A DNA stretch of 64,000 nucleotides, taken from the NCBI RefSeq assembly GCF_012113595.1, contig NZ_CP050831.1, positions 1 to 64,000 on the forward strand, in the 5' to 3' direction. The notes beneath the pieces were generated by a model, which was given only the letters and a program-made list of their open reading frames with translations, was not told where the DNA came from and did no database searches. Made by a program: the position numbers and the translations under genes. Source of the stretch: Bacteroides faecium (GTDB taxonomy: Bacteria; Bacteroidota; Bacteroidia; Bacteroidales; Bacteroidaceae). Shown in pieces: positions 58,811 to 64,000 of the stretch (the first letter of the stretch is position 1; the number at the start of each line of letters is the position of its first letter).

Positions 58811-61800
58811 ATGATTAGCAAATTCTTCTTTATACTAATATTTACACTAATGGCTGAAACTATTACAGCTTTCAGTTTCCATCATATTACAGTAGAAATG
58901 GGATTAAGCAACAGCACAACTTTTTCAGTTATCAAAGATGAGAAAGGATTGATGTGGTTTTCTACAAAAGAAGGTATAGACAGATATGACGGCACTCAGT
59001 TTAAAAATTATGTTCTATATAAACCCACAGAAATAACTAAGTACGGTCTAAGAAGGAATAAATTCTATAATGATGATAACATGAACATCTGGGTATATAA
59101 TTTCTATGAAGTATTCATCTATAACCGACAAAAAGACAAGTTTGATAAAAAATATTCAGTTGACAACAATAATACTATCAGAGATTTATTTGTAGACAAC
59201 AAGCAAGGAATAGTTTTTCTTGCTACGGACAAAGGATTGATATGCTATGATTACAATAAAAATATTTCATATACTTATCCGGATTTGAGTTTCCCTATTA
59301 TAACTTTTACCAAATATTCCGAAGACCTATTGATATCAGTACATAACAATGCCATCAGTTTTCTGAATATCAAGACCAAACAAATTGAAAAAGAAATTTT
59401 ATCGACTGAACTTATTAATCAAATATCGAAGCTTCGTGACATTTCCGGCGCATGCATTGATAAAAACAAGAATATATATCTGGCATCATTGGGACAAGTC
59501 AGTTTATTCAAACCGCATGACACACAACTAAGAACCAATCCTCTATTAAATAAAGAAATTGATAAAACCGTTATTACTAAAATAGTAGCAGATAAAAATG
59601 GAGCTATATTTTTAGGAACTCCCGGCAAAGGATTGCTACAAATAGACTCACTTCTCAATCTGCAAATATCCTACTATACGAAAATTGAGAATACAAATAC
59701 CAATGAAGTTAGTGACATATTTATAGAGGAAAACAACCGCTTATGGATATCAGGATATGGCATTTCATATCTAAACAGCAAGGAACTGAACTTTCAATAT
59801 TACAAGAATAATGTACATGCTACGAATTGTCTATATCACAATGAGGTGCGTTCTTTTATCGAAGACAAGAATAATAATTTGTGGATAGGTACAAATTCAG
59901 GGATCAGCATTCTGAGCAATGACAGGAAAACCTGGAGTAACCTGAGTCTTCATGATATTAACAACAAATTGTCGAGTAATAAAATAACAGCACTGACCAT
60001 GGATGATTCAGGCAATATCATTGCCGGGACTTCACAAGGCGAAATCATAGAGATAGACTCCCACCATTCTGTAACATTAATAGGTACTAACGGCTATGGA
60101 GTTTATAAAACCGGAATCAACGATCTTCTCATAGATGACGACGAGTTATGGTATGGCGGCGCAGGCTCATACCTCGGTTGTAAAAATCTAAAATCAGGCA
60201 TTGTGCAAACTTTCCCTGTTACTAATGTATTGTGCATTATAAAAAGTAAAAATGGAAGAATAATCACTGGTGGACATAATGGAATTCACCTCATATCACA
60301 CAAAAACGATATCAAGAACTATGACGCAAGCAAGTACAATATAGGTTCCATCTTTTGTATTGTCGAGGACAACGAACACAATTTGTGGTTAGCATCAGAA
60401 GGTCAAGGACTCATAAAGTTTAATTTAGCAAACGAATCATTCAAGAAATATACTTCGGCTGATGGTTTGCTTTCAGATCTTGTCTACGGAATCTTACCGG
60501 ATACGTATGGAAATCTGTGGCTCAGTACAACAAAAGGAATATCCTGTTTCAATATCCAACAAGAGATATTCAGAAATTACACACCAGATGACGGACTTCC
60601 AATCAAAGAGTTTACGTACGGTTCCTACGGACAGGCAGAAAACGGTGAAATCCTGTTTGGCAGCAATAATGGCTTCCTTATATTCAATCCTAAAGAACTG
60701 TTGGATTTTGATTTAAAAACAAATCTCATCTTTACCGACTTCAAAATATTCAATAAGAAAGTACCTATAGGTGCGGAAGGCTCTCCTTTGAGCAAGTCTA
60801 TTGATGAAACGAAATCTATTAAACTTGCATACAACCAAAGTTCCATTACTTTTGAGTTTTCGTCTGTCAATCTAGTGAATAAAGCAAATTACTATCGATG
60901 GAAACTGGAAGGGTTGGAACACGAATGGTCACCTATCACCAAAGAGAATTATGCCAACTACACAAATCTCAAACCTGGAAAATACACATTTATTGTCCAG
61001 TCCATCAATACCAATATACAGTCGGAAATAATAAAAAATACACGACAAATAGATATTGAAATAGCCCCTCCATTCTGGAAAACAATTTATGCATATCTAA
61101 TTTACTTTATTCTGATTGCAGGAGCCTTTTATATCGCAATCAAATTCTACCTGACAAAACTGAGTGAAAACCAGGCAAAAGATAGAATCAAATTCTTTGT
61201 AAATATCGTGCATGACATTCGTACTCCGCTGTCTCTCATCAAAGCACCATTAAAAATAGCAATAAAAAAGAAGGACTTCTCTGATGAAACATTGGAGGTG
61301 CTTAAGAAAGCTAACAATAATGTTATTCAATTAACAAAACTTGTTGACCAGTTGTTAGACTTTGACAGCAAAGACCTGAAAAAGTCCAAGCTAAAATTAT
61401 CCTATGTAAATATCGAACAAACTTTAAACCGTATTTGCGAGAACTTTATACCGTTAATGGAACAAAGAGGAATCATATTAACACAAAATCATCAACAGAC
61501 AGAAACAATCCTACCTGTCGATATCGACAAATTAGATAAAATCCTTTTCAATCTCCTCTCCAATGCAGTGAAATATACTAAAGAAAAGGGGCATATACAT
61601 TTAGAAACCAGCATTGTACACAAGAAGTTCCTTATATCTATTGCGGATGATGGCATTGGCATTCCTCAAAAAGAACAGAAATATATCTTCAAAAGATATT
61701 TCAGAGTAAAAAATGCGACAAACTCAAACAATACAGGCTTCGGTATCGGATTAATGATAGCCAAAGAACTGATAGAACTTCATGGCGGGGAAATCTGGTT

Positions 61801-62743
61801 TGAAAGTACAGTTAATAAAGGAACGACTTTTTACCTGACATTTCCAATAAATGTTATTCCAGCAACTGATAAAGAAGTTCATGTCCAAACAGAATCGCCT
61901 GACAATGCTCCCACATCTGAACTTACTAATGAAGAGGAATTGCCCAATAATCGTCGTCCCAAAATTATTATCGCAGAGGATAATGATGAATTAAGAAACC
62001 TGATGGTTTCGCAGATGAAAGATGAGTTCAAAATAATTGCTGTCAAGAATGGAGCAGAAGGTCTGAAAGTCGTTAATAAAACCTCTGTCGACGCAATAGT
62101 ATCGGATATAATGATGCCAATAATGGAAGGTACGGAATTCTGCTTCGAGGTGAAAAATGATATAAAGACCAGTCACATACCTTTTATCCTTTTAACAGCA
62201 CTTAGTTCTAACGAACATAAAACTGAAGGATATAAAATTGGAGCTGATGTTTATATGGACAAACCTGTCGACATCGATTTACTCATTAACTGTATTAAGA
62301 ATCTGCTTATAAACAGAGAAAAAATAAAGGAAAAATTTATCAAAAATGAAGCTATAGCAACAGATAGTCTCAATGACACAGATAGGAAATTCGTAGACCA
62401 AGTAATGAAGATGACCGAAAGAAATATTTCCAATCCCAATTATTCTACTGAAGACTTAGAACGTGAAATTGGAATAAGCCATGCCGGACTATACCGAAAA
62501 TTTAAAAAGATATTTAATACGACTCCACTTGAGTTCGTTCAACATTATCGACTTAAAAAATCCGTTGAACTTCTTCAATCGGAAAATTATAATGTGAGCG
62601 ATGTAGCATATATGGTAGGCTTTTCTGATCCTAAGTATTTCAGTATTGTTTTTAAGAAATACTATGGAAAAAATGCAAGTGACTTCTTAAAGGAGAAAAG
62701 ACTACCCCTGAATAAAGAAGAGAGTGCAGGAAGCGAGAGCTAG
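58811..62743 (+). CDS. Hybrid two-component system (HTCS) regulator of the polysaccharide locus
   Basis: HTCS proteins carry sensor, kinase, receiver and DNA-binding domains in one chain. The 1310-residue protein has a signal segment (about 1-20) and a periplasmic beta-propeller sensor of repeated WLAS/WIGT blades (for example NLWIGTNSGI, NLWLASEGQGL, NLWLSTTKGI) to about 640. A Y_Y_Y domain (about 680-750), a membrane helix at 758-778, a phospho-acceptor H801 (VHDIRTPL), an ATPase (NLLSNAVKYT, DDGIGIP), a receiver with D1099 (VSDIMMP) and a C-terminal AraC domain (about 1200-1300) follow. The sensor binds a specific oligosaccharide breakdown product and switches on the divergent operon. It is clearly AT-richer than the core genes in the window. 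Confidence 0.95.
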   Translation: MISKFFFILIFTLMAETITAFSFHHITVEMGLSNSTTFSVIKDEKGLMWFSTKEGIDRYDGTQFKNYVLYKPTEITKYGLRRNKFYNDDNMNIWVYNFYEVFIYNRQKDKFDKKYSVDNNNTIRDLFVDNKQGIVFLATDKGLICYDYNKNISYTYPDLSFPIITFTKYSEDLLISVHNNAISFLNIKTKQIEKEILSTELINQISKLRDISGACIDKNKNIYLASLGQVSLFKPHDTQLRTNPLLNKEIDKTVITKIVADKNGAIFLGTPGKGLLQIDSLLNLQISYYTKIENTNTNEVSDIFIEENNRLWISGYGISYLNSKELNFQYYKNNVHATNCLYHNEVRSFIEDKNNNLWIGTNSGISILSNDRKTWSNLSLHDINNKLSSNKITALTMDDSGNIIAGTSQGEIIEIDSHHSVTLIGTNGYGVYKTGINDLLIDDDELWYGGAGSYLGCKNLKSGIVQTFPVTNVLCIIKSKNGRIITGGHNGIHLISHKNDIKNYDASKYNIGSIFCIVEDNEHNLWLASEGQGLIKFNLANESFKKYTSADGLLSDLVYGILPDTYGNLWLSTTKGISCFNIQQEIFRNYTPDDGLPIKEFTYGSYGQAENGEILFGSNNGFLIFNPKELLDFDLKTNLIFTDFKIFNKKVPIGAEGSPLSKSIDETKSIKLAYNQSSITFEFSSVNLVNKANYYRWKLEGLEHEWSPITKENYANYTNLKPGKYTFIVQSINTNIQSEIIKNTRQIDIEIAPPFWKTIYAYLIYFILIAGAFYIAIKFYLTKLSENQAKDRIKFFVNIVHDIRTPLSLIKAPLKIAIKKKDFSDETLEVLKKANNNVIQLTKLVDQLLDFDSKDLKKSKLKLSYVNIEQTLNRICENFIPLMEQRGIILTQNHQQTETILPVDIDKLDKILFNLLSNAVKYTKEKGHIHLETSIVHKKFLISIADDGIGIPQKEQKYIFKRYFRVKNATNSNNTGFGIGLMIAKELIELHGGEIWFESTVNKGTTFYLTFPINVIPATDKEVHVQTESPDNAPTSELTNEEELPNNRRPKIIIAEDNDELRNLMVSQMKDEFKIIAVKNGAEGLKVVNKTSVDAIVSDIMMPIMEGTEFCFEVKNDIKTSHIPFILLTALSSNEHKTEGYKIGADVYMDKPVDIDLLINCIKNLLINREKIKEKFIKNEAIATDSLNDTDRKFVDQVMKMTERNISNPNYSTEDLEREIGISHAGLYRKFKKIFNTTPLEFVQHYRLKKSVELLQSENYNVSDVAYMVGFSDPKYFSIVFKKYYGKNASDFLKEKRLPLNKEESAGSES

Positions 62744-62903
62744 GTATAAGAAACTTCCAATAAGATCTTGCAGACAAAAGTAAGTAGACACAATACTTAT
62801 CATTAGTAATATCATGTTTACCGACGAAAGCAATCTAATATCATTTTAATAGCAACAAATCCTAAAACACAATAGTTTTCCATCATCGTTTCCGCACACG
62901 TAT

Positions 62904-62936
62904 TACAAAAACGTTTCATAAAGAAGCGTTTTTGTA
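62904..62936 (+). terminator. Hairpin downstream of the HTCS gene
   Basis: TACAAAAACGTTTC (62904-62917) pairs with GAAGCGTTTTTGTA (62923-62936) around ATAAA, with a single G-T pair. It lies 160 bases after the stop codon and probably ends the HTCS transcript. The interval 62744-62903 contains nothing else recognisable. Confidence 0.6.
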
Positions 62937-62955
62937 TCAAAAAGCATACTCCTTC

Positions 62956-62969
62956 TTGATTTACATCAA
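62956..62969. promoter_or_regulatory. FNR/CRP-type operator upstream of the Spy-like gene
   Basis: TTGATTTACATCAA is a perfect match to the FNR consensus TTGATNNNNATCAA, and flanking C and G extend the palindrome to TCTTGAT/ATCAAGA. Its centre is about 81 bases upstream of the predicted start of transcription, a spacing compatible with activation from the same helix face. Confidence 0.6.
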
Positions 62970-63007
62970 GAAATCAGCCCAAATAGAATCTTTTCCTTTT
63001 CTTTATT

Positions 63008-63037
63008 TTTGTGTTATAAAACATATTCCTACATTTG
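63008..63037 (+). promoter_or_regulatory. Promoter of the Spy-like gene
   Basis: TTTG (63008-63011) and TACATTTG (63030-63037) are 18 bases apart. The predicted leader is about 98 bases. Confidence 0.65.
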
Positions 63038-63141
63038 CATAGGTAAAAAGAAAAAACTAAGCGCTTAGATAGTATTTTCAATAGGTATTAGATTTGTTTT
63101 TAGGAATAGTTTTTAGGTATAACAATTAAAAAGTAGGTATT

Positions 63142-63498
63142 ATGAAACGTATAGGATTAACATTAGTGGCAGCACTCTGTCTGACTGCTACGACTTTTGC
63201 AGCAGGAAATCAGCCTACAACTGCAAAATGGGAAGGTAACATCAACGTAAGTAAATTAGGCAAATATTTGAATTTAAATTCCGTTCAGAGCGAAGAAGTA
63301 GCAAACATTTGCGATTACTTCTCTACACAGATGTCAAAAGCCACAACAGCGAAGAAAGATAAAGAAGCAAAATTGCGCAATGCTGTTTATGGTAACTTGA
63401 AGCTGATGAAAAAGACGCTCAGCGCCGAACAGTATGCCAAATATGCTGCTTTGATGAACATTACCTTGATGAACAAAGGTATTGAACTGAATAAGTAA
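63142..63498 (+). CDS. Spy/CpxP-like helical periplasmic protein
   Basis: The 118-residue protein has a Sec signal (about 1-21, ending TTFAAG) and a mature part that is helical and basic, with repeats in the LNSVQSEEVANI and LSAEQYAKYAALM pattern that resemble the LTxxQ motifs of Spy/CpxP chaperones, though the similarity is short. A structural or stress-related periplasmic role is likely. The gene has a good promoter, an upstream FNR-type box and a strong terminator, so it is a stand-alone regulated unit. No catalytic residues are seen. Confidence 0.72.
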   Translation: MKRIGLTLVAALCLTATTFAAGNQPTTAKWEGNINVSKLGKYLNLNSVQSEEVANICDYFSTQMSKATTAKKDKEAKLRNAVYGNLKLMKKTLSAEQYAKYAALMNITLMNKGIELNK

Positions 63499-63522
63499 AA
63501 TGATTAATATGTAAAAGAGAGA

Positions 63523-63566
63523 GAAAGGGTGGAAGCTGATAATCGGCTTCCACCCTTTTCTTTTTA
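63523..63566 (+). terminator. Strong terminator after the Spy-like gene
   Basis: GAAAGGGTGGAAGC (63523-63536) pairs with GCTTCCACCCTTTTC (63546-63560) and is followed by a T-run (63557-63565). Confidence 0.92.
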
Positions 63567-63597
63567 TATATGGTAAGTATCATTCAATCGACAAACG

Positions 63598-64000
63598 TTA
63601 TTTAATAGTCACCATCGTAGCCCCGAATCCATATTCCTGAAAAGAAGCATCTTGATAGCGGCAATTGCTATACTTCCGTTTCAGTTCATCAAGGATAGCT
63701 TTCCGAAGCACTCCATCTCCCTTGCCATGAATAAAAACAATTTTCTGCTCACGCTTATTTTTATAGTTTTCCATCACTTCACGAAACTTATCCAATTGAT
63801 AATTCAAGATTTCGGCATTCCCCATACCTAGAGTATCATCCAGCAAAGAATCAATGTGAAGGTCTATTTCAACAATTCCACTTTTTCCACCATGGGCATG
63901 GTTAGGTTTCACGATAGGTTGCGACTTCGGTTTATCTGCCGTTTTTTTCTGCAACAAAGCAACTTGAATTTCTTCCGCCGAAACATAGACTTGCTTTGCA
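63598..64000 (-). CDS. DUF2027/Smr-domain protein, 3' part (truncated by the window edge)
   Basis: The frame is open through base 64000, so only the last 134 residues or so are seen and the start lies beyond the window. The visible part has a flexible Lys/Pro/His-rich linker (TADKPKSQPIVKPNHAHGG) and an Smr domain with IDLHIDSL (replacing LDLHG) and the conserved HGKGDGVLRKAILDELKRKY. Smr domains bind or cleave nucleic acids in MutS2 and related proteins. In Bacteroides this C-terminal layout is found in DUF2027 proteins of about 350 residues. An internal TTG at 63957 is not the true start. Confidence 0.8.
   Translation of the reverse strand, partial: AKQVYVSAEEIQVALLQKKTADKPKSQPIVKPNHAHGGKSGIVEIDLHIDSLLDDTLGMGNAEILNYQLDKFREVMENYKNKREQKIVFIHGKGDGVLRKAILDELKRKYSNCRYQDASFQEYGFGATMVTIK

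Overview
The window is a stretch of a Bacteroides chromosome, most likely from the B. thetaiotaomicron / ovatus / xylanisolvens / faecis group. The evidence is a SusC/SusD locus with a hybrid two-component regulator, AT-rich leaders without Shine-Dalgarno sequences, repeated TAnnTTTG minus-7 promoter boxes, the RprX/RprY pair, a second EF-G, and GH92 and GH97 enzymes. Base 1 is the A of the dnaA start codon, so the source sequence was probably rotated to dnaA. I see no rRNA, tRNA, IS element, prophage or CRISPR array.

Region 1 (1-15.7 kb) is housekeeping: dnaA, a nitroreductase, a B12-dependent ribonucleotide reductase, a starch-binding 4-alpha-glucanotransferase, an acyltransferase, folB, then a minus-strand operon mtaB - lipid A-type acyltransferase - glycosyltransferase - mgsA, an acyl-CoA ligase and a small lipoprotein. 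Region 2 (15.7-22.3 kb) is a minus-strand cluster of a TIM-barrel sugar isomerase, a DUF1080 lipoprotein, two Gfo/Idh oxidoreductases and a TPR/HTH membrane regulator. It looks like an oxidoreductive (3-keto) glycoside-processing pathway, with three exported proteins and one cytoplasmic one. Region 3 (22.3-30.7 kb) holds the S6-S18-L9 operon, a MarR regulator, a 58-residue membrane protein, rprY-rprX, an EF-G paralogue with altered GTPase motifs, and hemW.

Region 4 (30.7-36 kb) is an ECF sigma / FecR / TonB receptor / DUF4249 cell-surface signalling and uptake unit. It is followed by a small ABC ATPase with a 101-residue membrane partner and a two-gene LysO-type exporter. Region 5 (37.9-62.7 kb) is a large polysaccharide utilization locus. 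It has twelve minus-strand genes with gaps of at most 27 bases: susC, susD, a FAS1 lipoprotein, a surface glycan-binding-type lipoprotein, two exported FAD oxidoreductases, a GH28-like beta-helix, a beta-rich secreted protein, GH97, an esterase and two GH92 mannosidases. A divergent 1310-residue hybrid two-component regulator follows. It probably handles an alpha-mannosyl/alpha-galactosyl glycan and may include an oxidative step. The window closes with a Spy/CpxP-like periplasmic protein behind an FNR/CRP-type box and the 3' part of a DUF2027/Smr gene.

Regulatory DNA worth attention includes two tandem 20-bp palindromes before hemW, a TTAAC repeat array in the rprX leader, a palindrome at the marR start site, and two copies of a dispersed GGCACGGATTACACGG hairpin repeat. 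Several longest-ORF starts were moved to inner ATGs because the outer TTG lies inside a promoter box or an upstream gene.
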